Source of the DNA: Volutella citrinella
Lineage: Eukaryota > Ascomycota > Sordariomycetes > Hypocreales > Nectriaceae
Assembly (NCBI GenBank): GCA_034401135.1
Contig: JAWZSP010000004.1
Coordinates: 1,612,001-1,676,000, forward strand
Length of the DNA stretch: 64,000 nucleotides
Direction of reading: 5' to 3'
In this document: in pieces, positions 1 through 12,526 of the stretch
Layout: each line of letters begins with the position of its first letter
Position numbering within the stretch: the stretch's first letter is position 1
Made by a program: the position numbers and the translations under genes
The notes under the pieces: generated by a model
What the model saw: only the letters and a program-made list of their open reading frames with translations
What the model was told of the DNA's origin: nothing
Databases searched by the model: none

Positions 1-117
1 ATATTCCCTCTGTTAAGCCAAATCTTGTTGCTTTCAGGTTCCACGACTGCTACTACCAAGCCATCCGTTTATCTCGCCAATACCCATCAACATCTTGAAA
101 CACCACAAGACTTCACC

Positions 118-753
118 ATGAAGTACGCTCCCGTTGTTCTTCTATTCCTCGCTGCCCTCGCCAAGGTAAGTCTTTCCTCGTCTCGGACCCCGCAGATGTG
201 GCTCTTCTTCTAACACAGTAGCCTACATAGGCCCAGCCGCAAGACCTGATCCCCGAAGACGCCCGTGTTGCTCTCTCCGAGGCTCTCGCTCAGGCTACCG
301 GTGGCGCCGCATCTGTACCAGCCACCAACCCGGAAACCCAAAAGGAGGAAACCGTCAAGGACGGTGCCACTGCGGTCGCCTCTCAGAGCGGTCCCGCTGA
401 GACTGGAGCCAGGGATACCGCCTCCGCAGAGGAGACTGGCAGCAACAAGACGGACGCCCAGGAGACCAAGACGGACGATAACAAAACGGACGCCAAGGAG
501 ACCAAGACCGACGAGACCAAGACGGACGCCAAGGAGACCAAGACGGAGACCAGCGCCCCCGCAACAGAGACTGATACCAAGTCTAAGACAGAGTCGACGG
601 AGACGAAGAGCGAGGAGTCAAAGACCACAGCGGCGGCCACAAGCAGCGAGGTTGCTTCCACCACCTCCTCCCCCGGCGCCGGCTCCATGCCCACCGCCGG
701 CATCGCCCTGGGCGCTATCTTTGGCGGTGCCGCCATCCTCGTCAACATGTAAG
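118..753 (+). CDS. Small secreted GPI-anchor-type Thr/Lys/Glu-rich surface protein
   Basis: Two exons, 118-165 and 231-753, with a GTAAGT...TAG intron; the junction is in phase 0 and gives about 190 residues. The N-terminus (MKYAPVVLLFLAALAKAQ) is a clear signal peptide and the intron falls near its cleavage site. The middle is a low-complexity stretch built from repeats of the type T-K-T-D-A-K-E, rich in Thr, Lys, Asp and Glu. The C-terminus is a Ser/Thr segment, then a small-residue site and a hydrophobic tail ending in AAILVNM, as in GPI-anchored fungal wall proteins. The role is probably structural at the cell surface; no enzyme domain is visible. The earlier acceptor at 217-218 would put a TAG stop in frame, so 230 is the better one. 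The exact omega site is not assigned. Confidence 0.8.
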
Positions 754-1630
754 CCGGGGGAAGGGTGTGTCAGGATCGATACAATGATAAACGGACCACT
801 GGTAAACGTGATGGGGGTAATTTGCCGGCGAGCCAAAGTCGTCCTTTTCTCGCAGGACTCTTGGGTTTTGTGGAAGCGTTGGGCATGATGGGCACCACCC
901 GGTTGCGAGCTCGGGACTTTAATTCGCGGGACGGGAGCAGCTCGGCCGTCAGGGGGTGTGTCTCGGGGCCGGCCTCAGCCAGGGTCGGATCGGTATTTGT
1001 GGTTAGTTGTGTTTATGTAGCGATAGAAAACAGACTTGCCTTGTTCAATTCTCCTGAAAAGACAGAGGAAAACCCCGAATCATTGATCGCACTTGTGTTG
1101 CACTTTCATCTGGGCCCCTGAGCTAGCATCTGAATAATGAACACTCTTCTACCACTCCGCCATGTCCCGATGTCCTCGTAGTCCATAATTCGAGTCAGAC
1201 ACTAAACATATGAGGCGAATGTGCAGAGTGATATCTAGGGTGAGTCGATACAAGACAAGCTGTCGTCGTCAGCGTCTCACCTATTGAAAACCACTAACAT
1301 GGTACCAACAACTTTGAAGTCTACTACCTTTCTGGGCGGCAACGCGCAAATATGCAGATAAATTTCAGCTGAAATGGATGCTTTTCCGGGCTGTTGCCCA
1401 TTTGCGAATGAGTACACCAGGAATATTCGGGAGTGGTTGACTGGTCTGTTTCGATTCCTTTGGAGACACCCGATGAACAAGTCAGTTGGACCATGAAGGC
1501 CTTTTCCAAGCCGCGGCATCATCAAGGCAAGATGTACGTCTTGGGTCGGTAGTTGCAGACGCAGGAACAAATAAATGGGGTATCTCATTTCTACTCAACC
1601 TCAAGTCCGGCCCTCTCAATCTCCGCCGTC
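754..1630. other. Intergenic, convergent 3' ends
   Basis: Region between the GPI-type protein and the convergent NFKBIL1-like gene. It should contain both 3' UTRs. Only short overlapping open frames without recognisable composition are present, and no RNA gene was seen. Confidence 0.5.
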
Positions 1631-2671
1631 TCAACCCTTGGGTCGTGCATCTGACCATAGTCTATCAATAATCTGGAAAATCGCCGTGACGTCGCGCATC
1701 AACGTCTCGTCCACCTGACCACCAAGGCGCTGCTGGATCTTGTCGGGATGCCACCGAACACGCTCGTCCTTGAGCTTGGACACAAACTCCTTCTCGCCAA
1801 TTTCGTCGCGGGCGAGTCCCAGGGCGAAGAAGTCCCGCACCACCGCCTCTTCCACGTCATCCCGCCGGCCGCTCTCCACAGGCCAAGCCAGCGTGGCCGG
1901 CGTTCCGTCCCAGTTGGCCCATGACTGGCAGTAGTCTTCCCAGCGGGTCGCCCATCTTCGCCGCTGACGACGCTCTTGGCCTCGTTGTAGGCTGTATTCC
2001 ATGTCCTCCTGCAGCTTCCTGTTTTCTTTGTCCGCAGCCTCTTTGCGTTTCCTAGCCTCCTCGCGCCTTGCGCGCTCCTCCAGCAGTCCTTGATGGGTCT
2101 TCTCCCACATCTTCTGCCTCACATGGGCTGCGTATTCTTCTTCTGTCATCTGCTCCAGTACACCCGTCGGTCCAACCTTTTCAGTTGCATAGACGTGCAC
2201 GGGTTGCCCATATACGCCCTCCCAGTAGGCCGCTCCTTCGTCGTCGGCCATCGCGTCAAACAGAGACTCTCGGAAGGCGGCTTCCGGGTCCAGCTTCGGC
2301 GGATCATAGGGGTTGGGTGGCGTGGGGGATCGATGCCGTCGATGGTGTCGGTGGCGATGGCGCCGCTGCGAACTGCGAGAGTCTTGGTCCTCGCGACGCT
2401 CGCCATCGCGGTCTCTAGAGCGTCGGCGCTTTGATCTCTGGTCTTTGAGCTTCAAGCGTGACCGCCTTGGTCGCGTAGTCTCGGGCTCGCCATATTGATC
2501 GTCCGCGAGCCTAGGCGAGACATCTCGAGAAGCGCCTCGCGGAGACGCTGATCTTGCAGACTTGCGAGGGTCTCGGTCATCAGAGTATGATGACGCCTGT
2601 TCCGGTGCTTCGGGGTTGATGGAGGAAAGGATGTGACGTCGTCTTGGAGACGGGGGGGAGCCGCCCATCAT
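1631..2671 (-). CDS. NF-kappa-B inhibitor-like protein 1 (NFKBIL1)-like nuclear protein
   Basis: Single open frame of 346 residues; two adjacent ATGs (2671 and 2668) make the start uncertain by one residue. The N-terminal half is disordered and basic, with Arg/Ser-Pro and RRHRHRHHRRHRS-type stretches reminiscent of splicing-associated proteins. The centre is a charged, Glu/Arg-rich probable coiled coil (about residues 175-240). The C-terminal about 80 residues contain VRWHPDKIQQRLGG and a conserved helical end, a J-domain-like segment (HPD present) typical of fungal NFKBIL1-like proteins. The cellular role in fungi is not established; nuclear RNA metabolism is an inference from the RS-like region. 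No intron was needed to keep the family end intact. Confidence 0.75.
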   Translation of the reverse strand: MMGGSPPSPRRRHILSSINPEAPEQASSYSDDRDPRKSARSASPRGASRDVSPRLADDQYGEPETTRPRRSRLKLKDQRSKRRRSRDRDGERREDQDSRSSQRRHRHRHHRRHRSPTPPNPYDPPKLDPEAAFRESLFDAMADDEGAAYWEGVYGQPVHVYATEKVGPTGVLEQMTEEEYAAHVRQKMWEKTHQGLLEERARREEARKRKEAADKENRKLQEDMEYSLQRGQERRQRRRWATRWEDYCQSWANWDGTPATLAWPVESGRRDDVEEAVVRDFFALGLARDEIGEKEFVSKLKDERVRWHPDKIQQRLGGQVDETLMRDVTAIFQIIDRLWSDARPKG

Positions 2672-3725
2672 GTGTTGGCCATGCGGGCATTCAGACCACG
2701 GCGTGAACCAGAGGGAATACTGGTCAGGTATGTTGTTGTTGAAAGTGAGTACGCAGGCAGAGCGACCAACTTAGATGGAAGTCATTAGAAATTCGAGGCC
2801 TGGATTAGAGGCCGCTGGCACGTGCTTAAGCGCATTCTTAGCCGCTCAGCCGCTGAAGTGAGCCCCGCCACATCGAAGATCGATCCTCCCTAGCGGGCAT
2901 CGAGCTTGCCCCTCGAATCGACACCAGGTACCAATCAGTCTGTTCACAAGTGAAGAATTTATGCTGCCATGCCGGTTTTTGGCCAGTGCTGGGGTGGGAG
3001 ATTCACGAATTAGTCCTTTGCAAAACGGCCATGAGCACCACAGTCTCAGAGCCGCATGTCTACATCCCCAGAGTGGGTGTCCGGCTTCACTCATGGAAGT
3101 CTTGGTTGTGAGACGCATCCGTGCAACTGCAACAGGCCTGGTCACTGCTGTGAGGTGTTGAAGAATAATAAGGGACCCAGCAATAGAGGTACTTCAAGTA
3201 ATACCTGCCCCTTGATTCCATAGCTCGCGCATTATTGATTTTTTTTTCTCCCACTTGCTTCAGCATTCTGCACCATTGTACGCCATCCCTGGATGGCCCA
3301 GGAACAACTCCAATTAACGCGACGCATCAGATTGGCGGCCCCAGCAGGCCAGGAGCTAGTGGAGGCGACGGACCCCCAGGACTGAGGGACACATCCGTAG
3401 GGAGTCCAGGGCCCCAGGGGTCCTGAAAGGCCCCGAAACCAGCCAATCGATGGCTTCCAAATAGTCGGAGGTCACCTCTGGCAGCGTTTCTTGCTGAGGC
3501 GGCGCGCCGGCTGACATTCACCAGGGACTTGGCCGCCATCCCTCCTCTCCTGGCCTTTCCTAAACATCAAGGCCCTCACGATCCCGCTGGGAGACGATCA
3601 GCTCGTAAACGACGCCAACTTGCTGCGGGATGCGCAGTGCGCCCTGAACCCCTTCATTGCAGTTCGATTTCCTCGCGCCCGCGTTTGCCCTCGCCTCGCC
3701 CGCGCCTTCACATCGCTAACCCACC
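2672..3725. other. Divergent promoter region
   Basis: About 1 kb between the divergent NFKBIL1-like and ZIP-transporter genes, so it must hold both promoters. No TATA box in a convincing position and no conserved ORF were seen. Confidence 0.45.
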
Positions 3726-5220
3726 ATGGCTGGGATCTTCTTGCTCCTTGGCCTCTGCGTAAGTCGCTTCCGCTCGTATTTCCATTGATGCAAACCGTAC
3801 AGATGGCTAATACAGATTTATCCAGGTGGTCATGGCACTGGCGTACGTGCAATTGAACCCTAAATTCCGATCGATCGATTCGTTGTCTGAACTCCAACTA
3901 ATCCTCATTGCCCAGGTCGTTCCTCGCTGGTGCCCTGCCTCTGTCGTTCACGCTGTCGCAGTCGCAGCTCCGCTTTCTTTCCAGCGCCGGAGTTGGAATT
4001 CTCGTTGGAACAGCCCTCATTGTTATCATACCGGAGGGCATCGAAGCCTCAATGTCCCCCAGTGAAACGTCCCATGTGCATCGAATGCGAGCCGTCGTAC
4101 GCCGATCTCCATGGAGCCATTCCGTCAACGTTGGCGCTTTCCAAGATACCGTTCCGACTATCCGGACCGTACGGCGCGATGTCGATTCCGAAATAGACAC
4201 GATTGTGCGCCGGACCATCGCTCTCGAACGCGAAGAATCCAACGCCAGCCATGACAAGAAGGAGGAGCCAGCAAAGGAGGCTCCGGCCAACGGCGAGGTC
4301 CAGGGCCCCCCGGAAGACAACAAGGATAATAAAGAGGTGCAAGAACACGAGAAGGAGCATGAACAGGGCGACGGTCACGAAAGCGAGCATGCACACGAGC
4401 ACGCGCATGTTCCAGCCTTTGAGATTGGCTTCTCTCTCATCCTTGGGTTCTTGTTGATGTTCCTCATCGATAGGCTGCCCAGGCACGCCACAGAGAGCCT
4501 TCAGAGCGGTCCACAGATGCGGCATATCAGCTTGGATAATCTCGGCGGGGATTCAGGGTCAACAGATGATGAGTCTGAGGGCTTCCTTGGCTCTCTTGCC
4601 CCAGGCCCCAAGCATGCCCGAGGCCTGGCGACCACTACGGGCCTTGTTATCCATGCTGCTGCGGACGGCATTGCCATGGGCGCATCCGCGACTACATCCG
4701 ATATGAAGCTGGGATTTATCATCTTTGCAGCCATCATGATCCACAAGGCTCCCGCCGCATTTGGCCTGACGGCTCTACTTCTGAAGCAGGGACTGTCGAA
4801 GCGAGCAGCTCGCGGCCACTTGATAGTGTTCAGCTTGGCCGCTCCTTTTGGCGCATTGACGACCTGGCTACTCATTACACTTCTGGGCAGCAAGAATACC
4901 GGTAGCGAAACCGACCATTGGTGGACAGGCATGCTGCTCCTATTCTCAGGAGGAACTTTCCTGTGAGTTGAAACGCCCGCCAACTGATCCAATGTCAGCC
5001 AAGTCCCTTGCTAACTCAAGCTTATAGGTATGTTGCTATGCACGCTATGCAGGAGGATAGTTCCTCGCACTCGCATGGCGTGGACCATGGCGCCAACGGC
5101 TACGCCGAGGGAACTTCCAGTGCCCAGCGCAAGTCCAAGGGTCCGCAGATGCGTGACACTGTGGCAACGATCGTGGGCATGCTGGTGCCCCTTGTGACGC
5201 AGTTCGGTCACCACCACTAG
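3726..5220 (+). CDS. ATX2: ZIP-family metal transporter, ATX2/SLC39A9 type
   Basis: Four exons, 3726-3758, 3826-3842, 3916-4962 and 5028-5220, giving 429 residues. Exon 2 is a 17-nt microexon. The joined N-terminus (MAGIFLLLGLC-VVMALA-SFLAG) continues into SLSQSQLRFLSS-like sequence and AGVGILVGTALIVIIPEGIE, the first membrane helices of the SLC39A9/ATX2 subfamily. A long cytosolic or luminal loop is rich in His, Glu and Asp (HESEHAHEHAH around residue 190), a usual metal-sensing feature. Helix IV-V signature residues lie in HAAADGIAMGAS and IMIHKAPAAFGL. Family knowledge places such proteins in Golgi or vesicular membranes handling manganese or zinc. Ends with a His-rich tail (FGHHH). Substrate is inferred, not shown. 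Confidence 0.9.
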
Positions 5221-8200
5221 GCGGGGACATCGCTTTTTTACAGTGATCTTTTCGCTATTCTTACCTCAAGGTCAAATTGGGACAAAGACGCGGCCCGGTT
5301 GGTCACGGATGGCGCTTCGGCTTTTGATGAAAAAGGGCCGGCGAGCCCGTTTCGCTTCTTTCGGGTCAGGTTCAACATGGGCAGAGATATCCAAAACGAA
5401 CCCTAATCATCTGGCTTGTCGTTTTATACATGCGGAGACGCAGCATTGTATGATAGAATCCCCATGTCGGTTGAGTGCAGCGGCTCCTTTATAGTTTGAG
5501 AACATATGGATGAGTAATAGAAGAATCCTACATGATGAAATTGCGCGCATCGCTACACCATGGTGACGGTCATTTCAGGCATTGGCCCAATCTGGGAAGA
5601 AATCGAACGAGGCATCGGGTTCGGCAACGTTATTCTCAACAGACATGCGGGCATAAAAGAACTACTGGTAGCTAGGGGCGTTCACATGAAAATGATCTCT
5701 ACATAGAGAAGAGAATGGCTGGTGGTAGCTTGGGGCAATTCAGTATAGAAACACGGTGTGGTTCAAATCACCATTTAGCCAGTTAGATTAATGGTCTTGT
5801 GTGACTGACTGACTCACACGTTGCTACGTCGGCCATCAGCCATTCTTGAATTTCGAAGGCATTACTTACATACACTGTAAGCCCATAAAAAACCAAACCC
5901 ATATCTAGCAGATTGATAATCCGAGACCAATAGCTCTGAGGATGGCTGGACATCTAGGGTAGGCATGGGAAGACTAGGGGAGCAGGTTGGCTGCTATGAT
6001 TCTTATGGCTTGGGAATCAGTCTGGCAGGCATGCAATGGTCCACTCTTCGCCAGTCATCTCTGCGTGGCAATGAGCCCTGTGGGTTGTGCATTGCACATA
6101 TACGTAGTAGTAATGATGCAGGCCCCGGCCATGTTTTCGGGGCCGAGTTCCTGAGTTGAGAAGTTGTGAAAGCCAAAGCGGCAAATCAGGAGACTGCGTT
6201 GGGCATGCACTGGCGAATCATGCGAGACTACGACTGCTTACTTACCTATCATAATTCCACATCTGCTAGTCCTGTACGTAGAGTTTGGGCAACGGCATGG
6301 TGTCGGTGGGCTAAGCCAACACATGCTGCATGGCTCCCACACCGACTGAGAAGGGGCTCAGCAACAGAACAACAGAAACCTGTTCGTCCACCGAGGATGA
6401 CGGGACCAACCGGCCCAGTTCTCGGTTTCCCTCATGGGATTGCCAAGGACGCTATGTTCCTGGCCGAGTCGTCAGGCGTCACATGCGGAGGTGAACGGTT
6501 TTAGCGCCATCGACTAAACAGGGACCGGGAGGCATCGATCTAGTGAAATCTGGCTGTGGCGGGAGGGCCGAGGATGACGAGATGCGACTCGACGACGTCA
6601 GTTAGCGGACGGCAGACGGATCCTGATGGCCTTGTTGGTGTGGGTAAGGCAAGGCAGGAAGACTATTATGGCTGCGCTAGCCGTCCAAACGGGGGCCACC
6701 GCTCGGTAGCCTGCAGGTGATGGGCGCTGATGGCGACGGTGATGCATGCAGGTTGGCAGGCTGGGCTCGCTGGAGCAGCCGCTGGGCTCAGCTCAGACAG
6801 GCCAGCCGGCCACCGTGCGCGAGTCGCCTGGAGTTTTGAGAATGCCAGGACGCAAGGGTCTTGGGAGGAGGGAATGGAGGGAATTGCTAGTGCTCCTACG
6901 GCTCGCGCAGGAGCAGGGCATTCGAAAGCGAAAAGGAGGAGTTTGAGGCATGTCGCGGGGAAATTTGGCAATTCTAATAATGTCTGCTGCTGCTCAGCTG
7001 GGCGCGACAAGAGGCATGTGCGTGGCCCTGCGGCTGGGACGGCGACGACGCCCTGCGCTCATGGTGAAACGGGCACCGAGGGAGTCAGGGCCAATCCAGG
7101 GCGCCAGGGCTTACAGGCGATGCAGCCAGCTCACAACTGCAATGTCGGCTCATGCGTCCAGCGTGCTGCAAGCCTGCAAGCTCGACAAAGCGCTTTGCCC
7201 TGTGCTGCGGCGAGTCGACGGCGAGACTATTGACCTTCGGCCTGTTCTTGAGGTCGGTGGTGACCATATTGAGCGGCAGGGACATCTACGCACCCGCTTG
7301 GACGAGGATGGGCTGGAGCGACAGGGCCCTGGTACTCGGAAACATGCCAGTAAACTTGTGAAGTCTCTGATGCCGACGGAATTGACCTCCCCATTTGGCG
7401 TTGATGTGCGTTCGGTATCACGAGTCCTGGCGGGTCAACGACCGCAAATACCAGACTGACCAACAGAGATCGACCAGGAGCGTTCTCGGTATCCATGGCT
7501 CAATGCTTACGACGTCGCACCTCGAGGTGGAGAGCTCCCTTCTTTACAAGGGTCGGGGGCCTGCTACCAATGCGGACATGAGTTGGTAATTATTACTGAG
7601 GTTTCATGGAATGCTCGACTCCAGAACTCCGTCCATCGATGGTTGCAAGAGCCTGTCCACCTGAGGGAGAGCGGGCCCAGACTGGCAGCGACCCGTGCTG
7701 GATCCCGAGAGGAATCAGCTGATTGTTGAAAGGGAAGTCAAGACAAGACAATCAACTCGGCCGTCCGGCACACCCGACGGCGAGGTATAGAACACGGGAG
7801 TGTAGGCCGGAGCTTGGATCAACCAAACTCTCAATATTAGGTTGCCCTGCAAGCTGGTCTCCCGTTCCAATGCTCGATGGATGCTGGTGGATGGTGGACG
7901 TGACTGGCAGTGCTTAAGTCGGGTGGCTGCGGGTGCTCCGGCGCTTGCACGAGCTAGCACTGGCGTCGCTGATGGGCTGCTAGATGGATGTCCGTGATAG
8001 CCTTCAGCGCGGGGCACTACTCCCAAGTACCTGCCCTTAGTAATTCAGGCGGCCAGGTCAGCTTGGCAAGCTTGGTAATAAGGGAAGGTATGGACCTGGC
8101 CGCCCAGTTTGCACAGTTGCAGCGCATGTTTGCAGCCCCGCCCTCCCCTGCCAAACACACCCCCGCCCGCTGCAAACGGAGCAGGCCGCACTACATGAAG

Positions 8201-10265
8201 CCGCCGGACAGGGCCTCGCTGCGTCAAGGGCATGCTGCAGCTCGGGGGCGCTGGCGACTCGTCGAGGACAGTGAGACATGCCGATTGTCTCATCTGGACA
8301 GCGGCCAGGCGGCGCATGGAGGCGCCTGCGCCTGTCGTCCCGCCCTCCTCGATGTACAGGACAGGTGGTGCAGCTGCAGCCGCGTAGAGCCAGGCGCCTC
8401 CCAGCCCCAAGCCTCCTTCAGCGCCTCCCCAACGCCTCCCAGCCTGCAGCGTGCGCGGTGCTGAGCCCTCGGCGCTTGGCTGAGTTTCTTGCATGGACAA
8501 GGTACGCCAGTGGCCGGTAATGCGATTTCCAGGTTTCCCTGCCTTGCCGCCCGATTCTGGTCGTCTCCGGCTTGTAGCGGGTACTCCAGACAGATGTATA
8601 TTCATGCACAGCGCATCCAACACTCCTAGTTCTCCTACCTCATGAACAGGCATGGTGTGCTTGGGTTCTTTTCGTTCGTTGCAATCCCTGGCCTTGAACT
8701 ACTGTTCATTCAACCCTGGGCTGGGTAAATGGGTAATTGGATATGAGTAGTACAACGTACTTGTTGTAGTAGTGGCGGGAGTAGTCCGTACCGTAGGTGC
8801 GAGTCTGACAACCTGGCTGACCAAGTTTTTACTGTTGCCCTTCTTTGCCACTTTCAACTCTCCGATTGGCTCTTGTTCTCGCCGTGCAACCGTACGAGTG
8901 TTTGCCCTAGCCTCTTCTTGAGGAAGAATTCACCGAGCGCGTGTTTGAACGGATCCTGCCGCCTAGTTGATCGCCTAATCAGTGCATCAACGCACCTACC
9001 CCAGCGATTATCCTATGTCGAGTCCTGTGCCTTTTTTTTTTTTGGGTACCGCGTGAGCGCCTAGCAGTCACCTATAATAGCACGAAGCGTCTTAGCAACT
9101 GGATAGCGGACTCCACTCGCAGGGTCCTCCCTCCCGCCTCTCCGCTGCCCCTGCCACTCCCCCGTAACCCCCCGTTTCCTCCATCCATCCCTCCCGCCTT
9201 AATTCTTAAACACATTACTTCTGTGTCGCATCTGTCACCTTCGACAGGCTGGATCTTGTAATCTAGCCAAATTAGCAGGGTTAAAAAAACAAAACAAAAC
9301 AAGTCCCAGAGCAAAGAGAGGGCCGGGAGAAAAAAAAGGAACAAGAACGAAACCCTTCAACAACGCGCCCCCATCACCATCCCTTGGTGCCAGTCGCCCA
9401 TCTCCTTTCTCCCCACCACCGCCAGCCCCAGACGCTGAAATCTCATCGACCAACCTGCCCGATCTGATCAGCCGTTGCTCGTCACATTTCTCTTCAGCAT
9501 ATTCCCTAACTGATGAAGCCGACGCCTTCCGCTCCTGTCCACGATTGATCCCCCCTAAATTGTGGCTGGCCTCTGTGCGTTTGCGGCTGCGCATCGATTT
9601 GCTGCTGCTTGTCCCTCGACGTGCTTGGTAACGACTGCCAGCACACCTTGCTTGGTCAGGACGGACCGAGGTACCGCTAGCCGTCCTCGCGGCTGGGAGT
9701 GACTTGAGACGGTAGACCGCCCAGGTAAGTACCATGAACGGATCCCGTTAGCGCCCCCTTCAATGCCGCCATCGCCTCGACCACCTCTCGCCGCTGCGCA
9801 GCACTGTCACTGTCGCTGGCATTGACACTGGCACTGGCGCTGTTCCTCTCACGGGCGTCGGTTGGTTCCATTGGCTTAGCCCTGCGTGCTCCCTTCCCGA
9901 TGCCCTTCGACTCTCCCATGAACATCACATCCCACACCCCCAAGCCATTCCATCGCCCTCCTTCCCCATCCTCATCCTCTCTCCCTCTGGCTCTCTCCCT
10001 CCTCGCTCCTCGTCCCTTCTCATTCTAGCCGCCCCCGACCTGACCGCTGGCCGCTTGCCTCTTGATAACTGACGTTCCCGCCTCGCCTCAGGCTCTTAAT
10101 CAGCCGCCGCCGCCCCTCTTCAACCATCCATCCGCTCACTCCTCCATCTCCATCTTGGTGGCCGCTTTCATCTCGCCCTCCTCGCACGCCTTCTTTGGCG
10201 ACTCCTCATCGAACGCCTGATCCCGGCGCCTCAGGCGAAGCCGACCTCGGGCGACCGCCTGGGCC
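5221..10265. other. 5 kb gene-poor stretch and leader of the Cdc4-like gene
   Basis: No open frame here has family features or coherent exon structure; many GC-rich overlapping frames on both strands look like chance. The final about 1.2 kb (9,070-10,260) is rich in C/T runs (for example CCTCCTTCC-type strings), typical of a long fungal 5' leader and promoter ahead of the Cdc4-like gene. A 12-nt T run lies near 9033-9044. No tRNA, 5S rRNA or transposon ends were recognised. Confidence 0.5.
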
Positions 10266-12526
10266 ATGGCCGGCTACCAGCAACCCATGAGTTTTTCGGA
10301 GCGACGAGGAAGCGCCCTAAGCGACGACCTGACGCTCAACACCAACAACGCCATGGTCAACCACCGCATTGAGAAGCTGCCTCAGCAGCAGCGACATCTG
10401 CGCGGACCCCCGACTCCGAGCATGTCGACACCCGCTGCCGACTTCGACCAGCAGCTGACGGGCTCTCCGCCTCCACCACCCACGCCAGCAGCGTCCCCGG
10501 GGCCTTCCCACTTCCAGCCGGACTGGAGCGACGCCGCCGACGATGAAGACTTCTTTCTCGCCAAAGTGCGACAGCATTTCAAGAACTGCTCTGGACCCCA
10601 GCGCACCCGAGTCCTCGCCGATCTCCTCAACCTCTGCACGAGCCAGCAGCTGAGTTTCGTCCACCAATTCGTTAGTCCTCTGCTCAAGAAGGACCCTTTT
10701 ACAAGTCTCCCCGATGAGCTGTGCCTTCGGGTATGTAATGTCTTGAAAAAAATATTCGAAGCCCCATAACCCTTCACTTTCTGACTCATACCTGAATAGA
10801 TTTTGTCCTTCATCGACGACCCCAAGGTTCTAGCGAGAGCATCACAAGTTTCGAAGCGATGGAGAGATCTGCTTAGCGACGACATGACATGGAAGAACCT
10901 CTGTGTCAAACATGACTACGGCAGGAGGCTGTCTGAAGTCTACTCCCAGGCCCCGCAGTTTGCTCCGCGACCCTCGCCAAACCCTATTCACAATGTTGAT
11001 ACCGAGATGTCCTGCAGCTTCCCAGGAGCCCGCTCCCTAGGCACACAACTTTCCGCGTCTCGCAGCTTTGACGGCTCAACAGCCTCTTCAAGGCCCAAGC
11101 TGCGATCCTACAAGTCACACTTCAAGCAGCGATATCTTGTTGAGGCCGCGTGGAGATCTGGCGGCACCAGCACTACCAAGAACATTACCCAGGAAGGTGG
11201 TGTTGTTACAAGCCTGCACCTGACGCCCAAGTACATCATCGTGGCTCTTGATAACGCCAAGATTCACGTTTTTGATACCGAGGGCGGGGCTCAGCGTACC
11301 CTCCAAGGCCATGTCATGGGCGTCTGGGCTATGGTCCCTTGGGATGACACCTTGGTCAGCGGTGGCTGCGATCGAGATGTCCGGGTTTGGAATTTGAAGA
11401 CAGGGTAAGTGGAACGAATAATTCCAAAATGTCCGTTTGAGTGAAGAGCTGACTCGATCTCAGTGCCTGTCTCCACACTCTCCGGGGACACACTTCCACT
11501 GTTCGTTGCTTGAAGATGGCGGATGCTGACACAGCAATTTCCGGATCTCGAGACACGACCCTCCGAATATGGGACATCCGCACTGGCCTGTGCAAGAACG
11601 TGCTTGTAGGCCACCAGTCTAGTGTCCGATGCCTTGAGATTAAAGGCGACATTGTTGTCTCTGGAAGCTACGACACCTTTGCACGGGTGTGGAGTATCTC
11701 TGAAGGCCGTTGCTTGCAGACCTTGCAGGGCCATTTTAGTCAAATTTACGCCATTGCATTCGACGGCAAGCGAGTCGTTACTGGCAGCTTGGACACCAAT
11801 GTCCGAATTTGGGATCCTAGGTCCGGGTAAGAAAGACAGCTCATAATTTCTGATCCTACCTTGTTTACTGACTCCTTACCCAGCGAGTGCCTTGCCATCC
11901 TTCAGGGTCACACCTCTCTAGTCGGACAGCTGCAGATGCGCGGAGACACCTTGGTCACCGGTGGCTCGGACGGCTCGGTGAGGGTGTGGTCCTTGGAGAA
12001 GATGTGCCCGATTCATCGCTTGGCTGCGCATGACAACAGCGTCACTAGTCTGCAGTTCGACGACACTCGGGTCGTGAGTGGTGGTAGTGATGGTCGGGTT
12101 AAGATCTGGGATCTCAAAACCGGTCACCTCGTCCGAGAGCTCATCGCGCAGGGCGAGGCCGTGTGGAGGGTTGCTTTTGAGGACGAGAAGTGTGTCGCTT
12201 TGGCCCTTCGTGCAGGACGAACGGTGATGGAGGTAAGTTGAAGACACCTTGTTTCTGCCCAATGACGGTAGCTGATTTTGATCCACCAGGTTTGGTCATT
12301 CTCGCCGCCTGAAGACATGCTGTACGACCGCCCACTATCCCTCCAGCAGCGTGTGCTCGAGGATGACCCCAATCGGCCGTCAAGTGCCATGGCGATTGAC
12401 TACCGCAGCTCGCAGCCGACGATAGCTAGCTCAAGCCGAGATGTCAGCACACAAGACGTCGATATGCAGGATGCGGGCCCCTCAACGGCCCCTCTGCAAG
12501 GGGGCACATTCTTCCATGACGACTAA
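10266..12526 (+). CDS. CDC4: Cdc4/Fbw7-type F-box and WD40-repeat protein (SCF substrate receptor)
   Basis: Five exons: 10266-10730, 10800-11404, 11464-11826, 11884-12232 and 12290-12526, giving 672 residues. After a disordered Pro/Gln-rich N-terminus there is an F-box (about residues 140-190; DPFTSLPDELCLRILSFIDD followed by SQVSKRWRDL) that would bind Skp1. Seven or eight WD40 blades follow, with repeated GH...WD signatures such as LRGHTSTVRCL, SGSRDTTLRIWDIRTG and SGGSDGRVKIWDLKTG. Order and sequence match Cdc4/FBXW7, which hands phosphorylated proteins to the SCF ubiquitin ligase in the nucleus. Three of the introns fall at the ends of WD blades (after the GG of a Thr-Gly or Ser-Gly turn). 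The short tail after the last blade is disordered. Distinguishing it from other fungal F-box/WD40 paralogues needs a phylogeny. Confidence 0.88.

Noticed and set aside
265..888. 207-codon Arg/Pro-rich frame
   Set aside because: Shifted reading of the Thr-Lys-Asp repeats of the GPI-type protein, which has the proper signal peptide and tail in its own frame.
8045..8653. 202-codon frame on the minus strand in the 5-10 kb gap
   Set aside because: No family similarity, low-complexity Gly/Ala content, and an equally long plus-strand frame overlaps it.
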